In this document: in pieces, positions 34,638 to 42,652 of the stretch
Layout of the letters: each line of letters starts with the position of its first letter
Numbering within the stretch: position 1 is the first letter of the stretch
Assembly (NCBI RefSeq): GCF_003062295.1
Contig: NZ_PYCN01000014.1
Coordinates: forward strand, 62,001-126,000
Direction of reading: 5' to 3'
Length of the DNA stretch: 64,000 bases
From: Bradyrhizobium algeriense
GTDB taxonomy: Bacteria > Pseudomonadota > Alphaproteobacteria > Rhizobiales > Xanthobacteraceae
Notes under the pieces: generated by a model
The model's input: only the letters and a program-made list of their open reading frames with translations
Databases searched by the model: none
What the model was told of the DNA's origin: nothing
Program-made: the position numbers and the translations under genes

Positions 34638-35291
34638 TCAGATCGTCCGAGGCGAAATCAGGGTGCCGTCGCGATCGGCGCTGTCGGCGAACCTGCAGAT
34701 GTCGCCTTCGAGGCGAAGCTTGCCGCTCGCAAGCAAGCGCAGCGCCTCCGGATAGATCCGATGCTCGATGCCGAGAATGCGCTGCGACAGCGTCTCGGCC
34801 GTGTCGCCGTCAGCCACCGTGACCGCGCCCTGCATGATGATCGGCCCGGCGTCGGTTTCGGGGATCACAAAGTGCACGGTCGCGCCCGAGATCTTGACCC
34901 CGGCCCGTAACGCCTGGCCGTGCGGATCGAGACCGGGGAACGACGGCAGCAGCGAGGGGTGGATGTTGAGCATCCTGCCGTACCAGCGCTGCACGAATTC
35001 GGCGGTGAACAGCCGCATGAACCCGCCGAGGCAGATCAGCTCGACCTTCTTTTCTTCCAACGCCGGCTGCAGGACGGCTTCGAAGCCCGCGCGATCCTTG
35101 CCGAACGGCTTGCTCTCAATGACGATCGTCGGGATGCCGCTTGCGGCTGCCTTCTCGAGCCCAAGCGCATCGGCCCGGTTGGAAATGACGGCAACGATCT
35201 CGGCCGGAAAATCCGCAGCCTTGGCCGCATCGATCAGCGCGGCCATGTTCGAGCCGCGCCCGGAAATCAGGATGGCGACACGGCGCTTCAT
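34638..35291 (-). CDS. purN: Phosphoribosylglycinamide formyltransferase (GART)
   Basis: 217 residues from ATG 35289-35291. It transfers formyl from 10-formyl-THF to GAR, the third step of purine synthesis. Signatures: VAILISGRGSNMAALI (phosphate loop), LGGFMRLFTAEFV, the catalytic LNIHPSLLPSFPG (Asn, His), and VIPETDAGPIIMQ with the catalytic Asp. Its start overlaps the purM stop by 4 bp, so the pair is translationally coupled. A divergent long frame upstream is ignored. Confidence 0.95.
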   Translation of the reverse strand: MKRRVAILISGRGSNMAALIDAAKAADFPAEIVAVISNRADALGLEKAAASGIPTIVIESKPFGKDRAGFEAVLQPALEEKKVELICLGGFMRLFTAEFVQRWYGRMLNIHPSLLPSFPGLDPHGQALRAGVKISGATVHFVIPETDAGPIIMQGAVTVADGDTAETLSQRILGIEHRIYPEALRLLASGKLRLEGDICRFADSADRDGTLISPRTI

Positions 35292-36361
35292 TGCGCGAGA
35301 TCGAGGTGACCGTTGTAGACCACGCGATGTTCGCCCGTAGCCGGGATCACTTCGCCGAGCAAGGCGACGGTCTCGCCGCTTTCGGTCAAAACTTCCGTCA
35401 CCTTCTCGATCGCATCCGGCCTGACGATGGCGATCATGCCGATGCCGCAGTTGAAGGTGCGCAACAATTCGAGTTCGGCGATGCCGCCCTGCTCCGCCAG
35501 CCACTTGAACACCGGCAGCACCGGCAGCCGCGCCAGATCGATGCCGACGCCGAGATGCTTTGGCAGCACGCGCGGAATGTTGTCGGTGAAGCCGCCGCCG
35601 GTGATGTGGGCGAGCCCCTTGATCGCGCCGGTTTCGCGGATCGCGCGCAGGCAGGATTTCACATAGAGCCGCGTCGGCGCCAGCAGCGCACCGCCGAGCG
35701 TCATGACCGGCGAGAACGGCGCCGGCGCGTCGAAAGCCACCCGGGATTGCTCGACGATCTTGCGGACCAGCGAAAAACCGTTGGAGTGCACCCCCGACGA
35801 GGCCAATCCGATCACCGCGTCGCCCACGGCGATATCCCCGCTGGGCAGCAGCGTGCCGCGCTCGGCGGCTCCCACCGCAAAGCCCGCGAGATCGTAATCG
35901 CCGTCCTTGTAGAGCCCAGGCATCTCAGCGGTCTCGCCGCCGATCAGGGCGCAGCCGGATTCCCGGCACCCCTCGGCGACGCCAGCCACGATGGCCGCCG
36001 CGGCCTCGGGATCGAGCTTGCCGCAGGCAAAATAGTCGAGGAAGAACAGCGGTTCCGCGCCCTGCACCACGAGGTCGTTGACCGACATCGCCACCAGGTC
36101 GATGCCGATGCCGCCATGCAGGCCGGTCTCGATCGCGATCTTGACCTTGGTGCCGACGCCGTCGGTCGCCGCCACCAGGACGGGATCCTTGAAACCCGCC
36201 GCCTTGAGGTCGAACAGGCCGCCGAATCCGCCGATTTCGGCGTCCGCGCCCGCCCGGGCGGTGGCGCGGACCATCGGCTTGATGAGATCGACCAGGCGGT
36301 TACCCGCATCGATATCAACGCCCGAATCGGCGTAAGTGAGCCCGTTTTTGCGGTCGATCAT
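35288..36361 (-). CDS. purM: Phosphoribosylformylglycinamidine cyclo-ligase (AIR synthetase)
   Basis: 357 residues from ATG 36359-36361. It closes the imidazole ring, making AIR from FGAM with ATP. Family features: LTYADSGVDIDAGNRLVD at the N-terminus, GGFGGLFDL, VAATDGVGTKVKIA, MSVNDLVVQGAEPLFFLDYF, LIGGETAEMPG and HITGGGFTDNIPRVLP. Length is normal. It forms an operon with purN, and its promoter region is shared with the divergent pgsA gene (149 bp). Confidence 0.96.
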   Translation of the reverse strand: MIDRKNGLTYADSGVDIDAGNRLVDLIKPMVRATARAGADAEIGGFGGLFDLKAAGFKDPVLVAATDGVGTKVKIAIETGLHGGIGIDLVAMSVNDLVVQGAEPLFFLDYFACGKLDPEAAAAIVAGVAEGCRESGCALIGGETAEMPGLYKDGDYDLAGFAVGAAERGTLLPSGDIAVGDAVIGLASSGVHSNGFSLVRKIVEQSRVAFDAPAPFSPVMTLGGALLAPTRLYVKSCLRAIRETGAIKGLAHITGGGFTDNIPRVLPKHLGVGIDLARLPVLPVFKWLAEQGGIAELELLRTFNCGIGMIAIVRPDAIEKVTEVLTESGETVALLGEVIPATGEHRVVYNGHLDLAQ

Positions 36362-36510
36362 GCCCAAATTCCAGTATGATGACGGCTGGTTACGAGGAAT
36401 TCCGCGATCCTGCAATGGCTCGCAAGCGCTTGGCGCATATACTATGTAGATAAGAACCGGCAGAACCCGCCAGGGGCCGGATTTAGGCCGGGAGCCGGGA
36501 AGCGACCGAG

Positions 36511-37053
36511 TTGAGTATTCCAAATATCATTACGCTGGGCCGCATCATTCTGGTGCCGGTCATCGTCTGGGCGATCGTTTCCAGCCAGATGGAGATTGCG
36601 TTCGCAATCTTCGTCATCGCCGGCGTCAGCGATGCCGTCGACGGCTTTCTCGCCAAGCGGTTCAACATGCAGAGCGAACTGGGCGCCCTGCTCGATCCGC
36701 TCGCCGACAAGGCGCTGCTGGTGTCGATCTATGTCGCGCTCGGCATCTGGGGCGCCGTTCCGCGCTGGATCGTCATCCTTGTGGTGTCACGGGACATCAT
36801 GATCGTCACGGCCGTGATCGTGTCGTGGCTGTTCGACAAGCCGATCCCGATGAAACCGCTGATGGTGTCGAAGCTCAACACGGTGGCGCAGGTGGCGTTC
36901 GCGGCACTGGTGCTGGCGTCGCTCGGTTTCAATTTCAAACCGGCGCCTTATGACGTGATCCTGATGGGTTTTGTTACGGTCTTTACTTTGGTTTCGGTCT
37001 CGCTCTATCTCGTCGAGTGGGTGCGGCACATGAGCACGATCGAAGCGCGGTAA
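36511..37053 (+). CDS. pgsA: CDP-diacylglycerol-glycerol-3-phosphate 3-phosphatidyltransferase (PgsA-like)
   Basis: 180 residues from TTG 36511, with GGGAGCCGGGAAGC upstream. The CDP-alcohol phosphatidyltransferase motif reads DAVDGFLAKRFN...GALLDPLAD: Asp41, Asp44, Gly45, Ala48, Gly58, Asp62 and Asp66 are in place, with Lys49 at the usual Arg of the A-R pair. Five to six membrane segments are seen. It makes phosphatidylglycerol phosphate in the inner membrane. It is divergent from purM. Confidence 0.88.
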   Translation: MSIPNIITLGRIILVPVIVWAIVSSQMEIAFAIFVIAGVSDAVDGFLAKRFNMQSELGALLDPLADKALLVSIYVALGIWGAVPRWIVILVVSRDIMIVTAVIVSWLFDKPIPMKPLMVSKLNTVAQVAFAALVLASLGFNFKPAPYDVILMGFVTVFTLVSVSLYLVEWVRHMSTIEAR

Positions 37054-37068
37054 CCGTCCTTTTGTTTT

Positions 37069-37119
37069 GACGCGCTTTCTTCACGCGAACCGGTGCCCAC
37101 TTCGCTTGAAAACGCTATG
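37069..37119. repeat. Interspersed GACGCG...CGAAAACGCTATG repeat, second copy
   Basis: GACGCGCTTTCTTCACGCGA, CCGGTGCCCACTTCGCTTGA and AAACGCTATG match the copy at 16090-16153 with few changes. It fills the gap between pgsA and hdaA. Confidence 0.8.
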
Positions 37120-37150
37120 AAGGCCGTAATATCCCGGCCTGGAGACTTGC

Positions 37151-37828
37151 GTGGCAGTCCGCGTTCAACCTCGTCAGCTAGCCTTTGCGCTGCCGCATGC
37201 GGAGAGCCTGACCCGCGACAATTTCCTCGAAGGGCCGGCCAACGAAGCCGCTCTCGCGCTGATCGAAAGCTGGCCGGACTGGCCGAACCGCATCATGCTG
37301 CTGGTGGGACCGGAGGGCTCCGGCAAGAGCCATCTCGCCGCGATCTGGGCCGAACAGGCCGGCGCGCGCGCGATATCGGCGCACGCGCTTAGCCCCGCCG
37401 CCGTCCCCGGCGCGCTCGCCACCGGCGCCCTGGTGGTCGAAGACCTCAAGCCCGGCGATTTCGACGAACGGGCGATGTTTCACCTCCTGAACCTCGCGCG
37501 CGAGGACGAGGCCTTCGTCCTGATCACGGGGCGCGTCCCGCCTGTCGCATTCGAGGTCGAACTGCGCGATCTCAGGTCGCGGCTGCGCGCCGCGCCCGTC
37601 GTGTCGCTTTTGCCGCCCGACGACCTGCTGTTTCGCGGCCTGATCGTCAAATTCTGCGCGGACCGCCAATTGAGCATCGACGAGACGGTCGTGAGCTACC
37701 TCGTCACCCGGATCGAGCGCTCCTATGCCGCCGCCCGCCAGGCGGTCGACCTGCTGGATACCGAGGCGCTGCGGCTCGGCCGGCCGGTGACTCGGGCACT
37801 GGCTGTGGAACTGCTGCGCAACGCCTGA
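37151..37828 (+). CDS. hdaA: HdaA, DnaA regulatory inactivator homolog
   Basis: 225 residues from GTG 37151. It is a short AAA+ protein related to DnaA domain III. Near the N-terminus RQLAFALP (8-15) is a beta-clamp-binding motif of the Hda type. Walker A is GPEGSGKSH (53-61); the Walker B region reads ALVVEDLKPG; sensor and lid residues follow in RSRLRAAPVVSLLPPDD and IERSYAAARQAVD. With the sliding clamp it stimulates ATP hydrolysis on DnaA after initiation, preventing re-replication. It precedes ppk as in other Bradyrhizobium-type genomes. Confidence 0.9.
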   Translation: MAVRVQPRQLAFALPHAESLTRDNFLEGPANEAALALIESWPDWPNRIMLLVGPEGSGKSHLAAIWAEQAGARAISAHALSPAAVPGALATGALVVEDLKPGDFDERAMFHLLNLAREDEAFVLITGRVPPVAFEVELRDLRSRLRAAPVVSLLPPDDLLFRGLIVKFCADRQLSIDETVVSYLVTRIERSYAAARQAVDLLDTEALRLGRPVTRALAVELLRNA

Positions 37829-37885
37829 TTGGCAAGGCGCATGCTGCATCCTGCCGCCTTGACGGCGGCTGTAGGCGGAACATCA

Positions 37886-37903
37886 ATGTCATTGAAACGT
37901 CAT
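37886..37903 (+). promoter_or_regulatory. Putative Pho box upstream of ppk
   Basis: ATGTCAT (37886-37892), spacer TGAA, ACGTCAT (37897-37903): two 7-bp direct repeats with a 4-bp gap, the layout of the PhoB-binding consensus CTGTCAT-N4-CTGTCAT (6/7 and 5/7 matches). A TATCAC sequence follows at about 37909 as a possible -10. The match is partial; it fits a gene set known to be phosphate-regulated in many bacteria. Confidence 0.5.
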
Positions 37904-37961
37904 CGGCGTATCACATGCTGTGAGCTGCATTCCCCTTAAACTAGCCCTACGCCTCTCCGAG

Positions 37962-40175
37962 ATGGATCAAAGCCTTATGGAATCGGCACAAGTTATTGAA
38001 ATAAAAGAAAAAGAACCAGTTGCCGAGGCTCCACCCTCTATTGCCACGAGCCCGGAACGATTCATCAATCGGGAACTATCCTGGCTGCATTTCAATCGCC
38101 GGGTGCTCGAGGAATCGGTCAATCCCGGCCATCCCGTGCTGGAACGGGTCCGGTTCCTGTCGATTTCCGCCAATAACCTTGATGAGTTCTTCATGGTCCG
38201 CGTCGCCGGCATCAAGGCGCAGGTCCGTGAAGGCATTGCCGAGCGCAGCCCCGACGGCCTGACGCCGTTGGAGCAGCTCGTACTCATCAACAAGAACGTT
38301 TCGGAACTCGCCTCCGACCAGCAGGCCATCTGGCGCGATCTGCGCACCACCCTGTCGGAGGCCAGCATCGTGCTCGTCGACGGCCACGACTTCACCAAGG
38401 CGGAGCGAAGCTGGCTCGAGGATCACTTCCTCCGCAACATCTTCCCTCTGCTGACGCCGCTTGCCATCGATCCGGCGCACCCGTTCCCGTTCATCCCGAG
38501 CCTCGGCTTCACCATCGCGCTGCAGTTGTCGCGGGTATCCGACGGCAAGGCGATGAATGCGCTGATCCGCATGCCCGGCAAGATCGACCGGTTCATCCGC
38601 ATACCCGCCGGCAAGGATGGCGCGGTGCACCTGATCCCGCTGGAGCAGGCCACCGGCCTGTTCATCGGCCGTCTGTTCCCCGGCTACACCGTCAAGGGCC
38701 AGGGCGCCTTCCGCATCATCCGGGACTCCGAACTAGAAATCGAGGAAGAGGCCGAAGATCTGGTCCGCCTGTTTGAGAGTGCGCTGAAGCGACGGCGCCG
38801 GGGATCGGTGATCCGCCTCGAGATGGAAGCCAAGATGCCGGAAGCGTTGCGGGGCTTCGTGCAGCAGGCGCTTGCAGCCGACGACGATGAGGTATTTCTG
38901 GTCGACGGCGTGCTGGCGATGAACGAACTCTCGCAGCTCACGCGGCTCGACCGGCCTGACCTCGAATTCATGCCCTACGTGCCGCGCCATCCCGAGCGGG
39001 TGCGCGACCATGGCGGCGACATCTTCGCCGCGATCCGGCAGAAGGACCTGATCGTCCATCACCCTTACGAATCCTTCGACGTCGTCGTGCAGTTCCTGCA
39101 ACAGGCGGCACGCGACCCCGACGTGGTCGCCATCAAGCAGACGCTCTACCGCACCTCGAACAATTCGCCGATCGTGCGCGCGCTCGCCGAGGCTGCGGAA
39201 GCCGGCAAATCGGTAACCGCCCTGATCGAGTTGAAGGCGCGGTTCGACGAGGAAGCCAATATCCGCTGGGCGCGCGACCTCGAACGCGCCGGCGTGCAAG
39301 TGGTGTACGGCTTTCTCGAACTGAAGACCCACGCCAAGCTGTCGATGGTGGTGCGGCGCGAGGGCGGCAACCTGACGACCTATGTCCATACCGGCACCGG
39401 CAACTACCATCCAGTAACGGCGCGCATCTATACCGACCTTTCCTACTTCACTTCGGACCCGATCATCGGCCGCGATGCGGCGCGGGTATTCAACTACATC
39501 ACCGGCTATGCCGAGCCGAGCGACATCGAGCGGATGGCGGTGTCGCCGCTGACGCTGCGCAAGCGCATCATCGAACATATCAAGGGCGAGGCCAATCACA
39601 GCAGGCACGGCAAGACGGGCGTGATCTGGATGAAGATGAACTCGCTGGTCGACCCTGATGTCATCGACGCGCTGTACGAGGCCTCGCAGGCCGGCGTGTC
39701 GATCGAACTGGTGGTGCGCGGCATCTGCTGTCTGCGGCCGGGCATTCCCGGACTTTCCGAGAACATCCGGGTCAAATCCATCATCGGCCGATTCCTGGAG
39801 CATGGCCGAATCTACTGCTTTGGTATGGGGCAAGGCCTGCCCGGCCCGAAGGCGGCTGTGTATATCTCGTCCGCCGACATGATGCCGCGGAACCTCGACC
39901 GCCGCGTTGAAATCCTCTGTCCATTGCAAAATCCCACGGTGCATCAGCAGGTTCTCGAACAGATCATGGTCGCGAACCTGAAGGATACCGAGCAGAGCTG
40001 GCAGTTGTTGCCGGATGGGTCTTCAACGCGTATGAAGGCCGCGAAAGGCGAAGAGCCGTTCAATCTGCACAACTATTTCATGACGAATCCGAGTCTCTCA
40101 GGCCGTGGAAAGTCTCTCAAGGAATCTTCGCCGCGCCGCCTTACGCGCCGTAACGAACGCCAGCAATCCCCATAA
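37962..40175 (+). CDS. ppk: Polyphosphate kinase 1
   Basis: About 737 residues. I chose ATG 37962; ATG 37977 is possible, and GTG 37920 lies too near the proposed Pho promoter. PPK1 polymerises ATP gamma-phosphate into polyphosphate and can reverse the reaction. Features: RFINRELSWLHFNRRVLEE at the N-terminus, SISANNLDEFFMVRVAG, KQTLYRTSNNSPIVRAL, KTHAKLSMVVRR, and the autophosphorylated His in YVHTGTGNYHPVTARIYTD (about residues 475-483). The C-terminal phospholipase D-like fold ends NLDRRVEILCPL. ppx follows at 12 bp. Confidence 0.95.
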   Translation: MDQSLMESAQVIEIKEKEPVAEAPPSIATSPERFINRELSWLHFNRRVLEESVNPGHPVLERVRFLSISANNLDEFFMVRVAGIKAQVREGIAERSPDGLTPLEQLVLINKNVSELASDQQAIWRDLRTTLSEASIVLVDGHDFTKAERSWLEDHFLRNIFPLLTPLAIDPAHPFPFIPSLGFTIALQLSRVSDGKAMNALIRMPGKIDRFIRIPAGKDGAVHLIPLEQATGLFIGRLFPGYTVKGQGAFRIIRDSELEIEEEAEDLVRLFESALKRRRRGSVIRLEMEAKMPEALRGFVQQALAADDDEVFLVDGVLAMNELSQLTRLDRPDLEFMPYVPRHPERVRDHGGDIFAAIRQKDLIVHHPYESFDVVVQFLQQAARDPDVVAIKQTLYRTSNNSPIVRALAEAAEAGKSVTALIELKARFDEEANIRWARDLERAGVQVVYGFLELKTHAKLSMVVRREGGNLTTYVHTGTGNYHPVTARIYTDLSYFTSDPIIGRDAARVFNYITGYAEPSDIERMAVSPLTLRKRIIEHIKGEANHSRHGKTGVIWMKMNSLVDPDVIDALYEASQAGVSIELVVRGICCLRPGIPGLSENIRVKSIIGRFLEHGRIYCFGMGQGLPGPKAAVYISSADMMPRNLDRRVEILCPLQNPTVHQQVLEQIMVANLKDTEQSWQLLPDGSSTRMKAAKGEEPFNLHNYFMTNPSLSGRGKSLKESSPRRLTRRNERQQSP

Positions 40176-40187
40176 GGAGTTCCGGCT

Positions 40188-41690
40188 GTGAAGCGACCGC
40201 GCAAGCGCGCTTCCAGCGTCGCCGTCATCGACATCGGTTCGAACTCGGTTCGTCTCGTCGTCTATGAGACGATGGCGCGCAGCCTCGTCACCATCTTCAA
40301 CGAGAAGGCGCTGTGCGGGCTCGGCCGCGAAGTGCAGAGCACCGGCCTTTTGGCCGAGGATGCGGTTGCCAAGGCGCTGACGGCGCTGCGGCGTTTCCGG
40401 GCGCTGTGCCGTATCCAGCAGGTGGGACGCGTCTTCGCCATCGCCACCGCGGCCTGCCGCGACGCCAAGAACGGTCCCGACTTCATCGCCAAGGCCGAGC
40501 GCATCTGCGGCGCCAGCATTGAAATCCTGTCGGGGCCGCGCGAGGCAAAACTTTCCGCGCTCGGCGTCGTCTCCGGCATCCACAATCCCGACGGCATCGT
40601 CGGCGATCTCGGCGGCGGCTCGCTCGAACTGATCGACGTGCAGAAAAACCGCGTCCACAGCGGCGTCACGCTGCCGCTGGGAAGCCTGGCGCTGCAGGAC
40701 CTGTCGGACAAATCGCTGAAGCGCGCCGAACGCATTGTCAGCAGCAATCTGTCCGACGTGGCCCAGCTCAAGGCCGGCAGTGGCCGCACCTTCTACGCCG
40801 TCGGCGGCACCTGGCGCGCGCTGGCGCGCATCCACATCGTCCAGAGCGGCTATCCGCTGCGGGTGATGCACGGCTATGAGTTGCCGGCCGCCGACGCGCT
40901 GGATTTCGCGCGGCGCCTGCGCCGGCTCGCGGCGGCCAACATGCTCGCCGATATCGAAGTTGTCGCCGACGCCCGGCGCCCGCTCCTCACCTATGCGGCG
41001 CTGGTGCTCGAATACATCATCCGCGTCGGCAAGCCGAAGACGATCGTGTTTTCGACCTTCGGCGTGCGCGAAGGCCTGCTCTACGAGATGCTGCCGCCGC
41101 AGGAGCGCGCCAAGGACGGATTCATCTGCGCCACGCAAACCCTGAACGGGTTGTTGTCACGGTCCGCACGCCACGCCGAAGAACTGGTCGCCTGGACCGA
41201 CCGGCTGGTGCGAGTCGTGAAGTTGCGGGAGACCGAGGAAGATCGCCGCCTGCGCCACGCCGCCTGCCTGCTCTCCGACATCGGATGGCGGGTGCATCCC
41301 GACCATCGCGGCGAGGAAACGCTGAGCCTGATCACCAACGGCAATTTCGGCTCGATCAGCCACCAGGGCCGCGCCTTTGTCGCGCTGTCGGTGTTTTATC
41401 GCTACGCCGGCTTGAGCGAGGAAAACGAGCCGCCGACCCAAATCCGCGAACTGGTGCCGCCCGCCATGAACGAGCGCGCGCGCGTGCTCGGCGCGGCGTT
41501 CCGCGTCGCCCATCTGATCTCGGCGGCACGCACCGGCGTGCTGCCGGCGACGCATTTCCGCAGCGGCAGCCGCAAGCTGATGCTGGTGTTCGAGCATCGC
41601 ATGGTCGATCTCGTCGCCGACCGCGTCGGCAGCCGCTTCAAGCAACTGGCGCGGCTGGTCGGCCGCACCGGCTCGATCGTGCGGAACTGA
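40188..41690 (+). CDS. ppx: Exopolyphosphatase / guanosine pentaphosphatase (Ppx/GppA)
   Basis: 500 residues from GTG 40188, with AAGGAG 9 nt upstream. The ASKHA actin-like fold is shown by VAVIDIGSNSVRLVVYE (phosphate loop 1), ATAACRDAKNG, and GDLGGGSLELIDV (loop 2). The C-terminal HD-like region (RLRHAACLLSDIGWRVHPDHRGEE) is typical of long Ppx. It releases phosphate from polyphosphate ends and may convert pppGpp to ppGpp. It forms an operon with ppk, so synthesis and breakdown are co-regulated. Confidence 0.93.
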   Translation: MKRPRKRASSVAVIDIGSNSVRLVVYETMARSLVTIFNEKALCGLGREVQSTGLLAEDAVAKALTALRRFRALCRIQQVGRVFAIATAACRDAKNGPDFIAKAERICGASIEILSGPREAKLSALGVVSGIHNPDGIVGDLGGGSLELIDVQKNRVHSGVTLPLGSLALQDLSDKSLKRAERIVSSNLSDVAQLKAGSGRTFYAVGGTWRALARIHIVQSGYPLRVMHGYELPAADALDFARRLRRLAAANMLADIEVVADARRPLLTYAALVLEYIIRVGKPKTIVFSTFGVREGLLYEMLPPQERAKDGFICATQTLNGLLSRSARHAEELVAWTDRLVRVVKLRETEEDRRLRHAACLLSDIGWRVHPDHRGEETLSLITNGNFGSISHQGRAFVALSVFYRYAGLSEENEPPTQIRELVPPAMNERARVLGAAFRVAHLISAARTGVLPATHFRSGSRKLMLVFEHRMVDLVADRVGSRFKQLARLVGRTGSIVRN

Positions 41691-42061
41691 CGGCTGAACG
41701 GCGCCGGCTAGGCAAGTCGAGATTGATTGGTGAGGCTTACTCGACGTCCGCCATGCCCCGACAGCGACCAAATTCTGCATCGCAGCGAAAATGACGCGAT
41801 GTGCCAGAAGCCAGCGCGCCATGCCGGCACCATTGGACCGCCTCCTCCAGAAGATTGGCGATCCAGAAGAAACACCCGCTCGGTCTAGCGATGGCCGTCC
41901 GCGTTCCTGGGGCGGCTGCGACGGCTATCCAGCCGCTGGCGCCGAGATCGCCGCTAAAGTAACATTCCACCGGATCGCTCGACGGGGACTGATTGGTCGC
42001 ACTGGTTGGTGCGGCCCGTTTTCACGGGGTCCACGACGGGGCTGCCTCTGAGGGTCAGCTG
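41691..42061. other. 371-bp gap between ppx and the second TRAP operon
   Basis: No supported gene. A minus-strand frame 41737-41970 (77 aa) contains FFWIANLLEEAVQWCRHG, which looks protein-like, but it has no good start or ribosome site and its tail is Cys/Arg-rich. It may be a decayed small gene. A TCTGAGGGTC ribosome site for the next gene lies at the right end. Confidence 0.3.
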
Positions 42062-42649
42062 ATGGCCACTGCAATGACCAGCGTCTCGTCTCCGCCAAGG
42101 CCGACGCCGCCCCGGGGGTATTTGGCCGTTATCCGCACCATCGACAAGTTCACGGAGTGGACCGGCCACCTGTTCGTGCTCCTGCTGATTCCCCTGATCT
42201 TCGCAAACGTGATCGAAGTTTTTGCCCGATACGTGCTCAGCGACCCAACGATCTGGGCCCTCGATATAACGACGATGTCGTACGCGGCCCTCTTCATGTT
42301 GGGGTCCGCATTGGCGCTCCTGAAGGGCGCCCACGTCCGCACCGACATGTTGTGGGCAGCGTTCTCGGACCGAACCAAGGGCATGATCGACAGCCTGGCG
42401 TTTCTGCTGTTCTTCCTGCCGACAATGGCCGTGTTGTTCGTCATCTCGATTGACGACTTCCTGTACTCGGTTTCGATCGACGAGCGCTCGAGCTCCGGTG
42501 CGTGGACGCCGATCTTGTGGCCGCTGCGCGGCATTATTCCGTTGGCTGCCTTCATGCTGCTCTTGCAGGGCATCTCGGAACTCATGAAGAGCCTCTGGGC
42601 CTGGCGAACCGGCGAGTTCTTGACCAGGCACGAGAAGATCGAGGTCTGA
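42062..42649 (+). CDS. dctQ: TRAP transporter small permease (DctQ), system 2
   Basis: 195 residues from ATG 42062 (GAGGG upstream); the frame is open for 69 bp before it. Four membrane segments. It is clearly paralogous to the DctQ of system 1: ALALLKGAHVRTDMLW, LLFFLPTMAVLFVISIDDF, WPLRGIIPLAAFMLLLQG and a HEKIEV C-terminus recur. It should pair with the DctM encoded 3 bp downstream. Confidence 0.88.
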   Translation: MATAMTSVSSPPRPTPPRGYLAVIRTIDKFTEWTGHLFVLLLIPLIFANVIEVFARYVLSDPTIWALDITTMSYAALFMLGSALALLKGAHVRTDMLWAAFSDRTKGMIDSLAFLLFFLPTMAVLFVISIDDFLYSVSIDERSSSGAWTPILWPLRGIIPLAAFMLLLQGISELMKSLWAWRTGEFLTRHEKIEV

Positions 42650-42652
42650 AGC

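Noticed and set aside
41737..41970. 77-residue minus-strand frame between ppx and dctQ
   Set aside because: No convincing start or ribosome site and no homology recognised; listed only as part of the gap.
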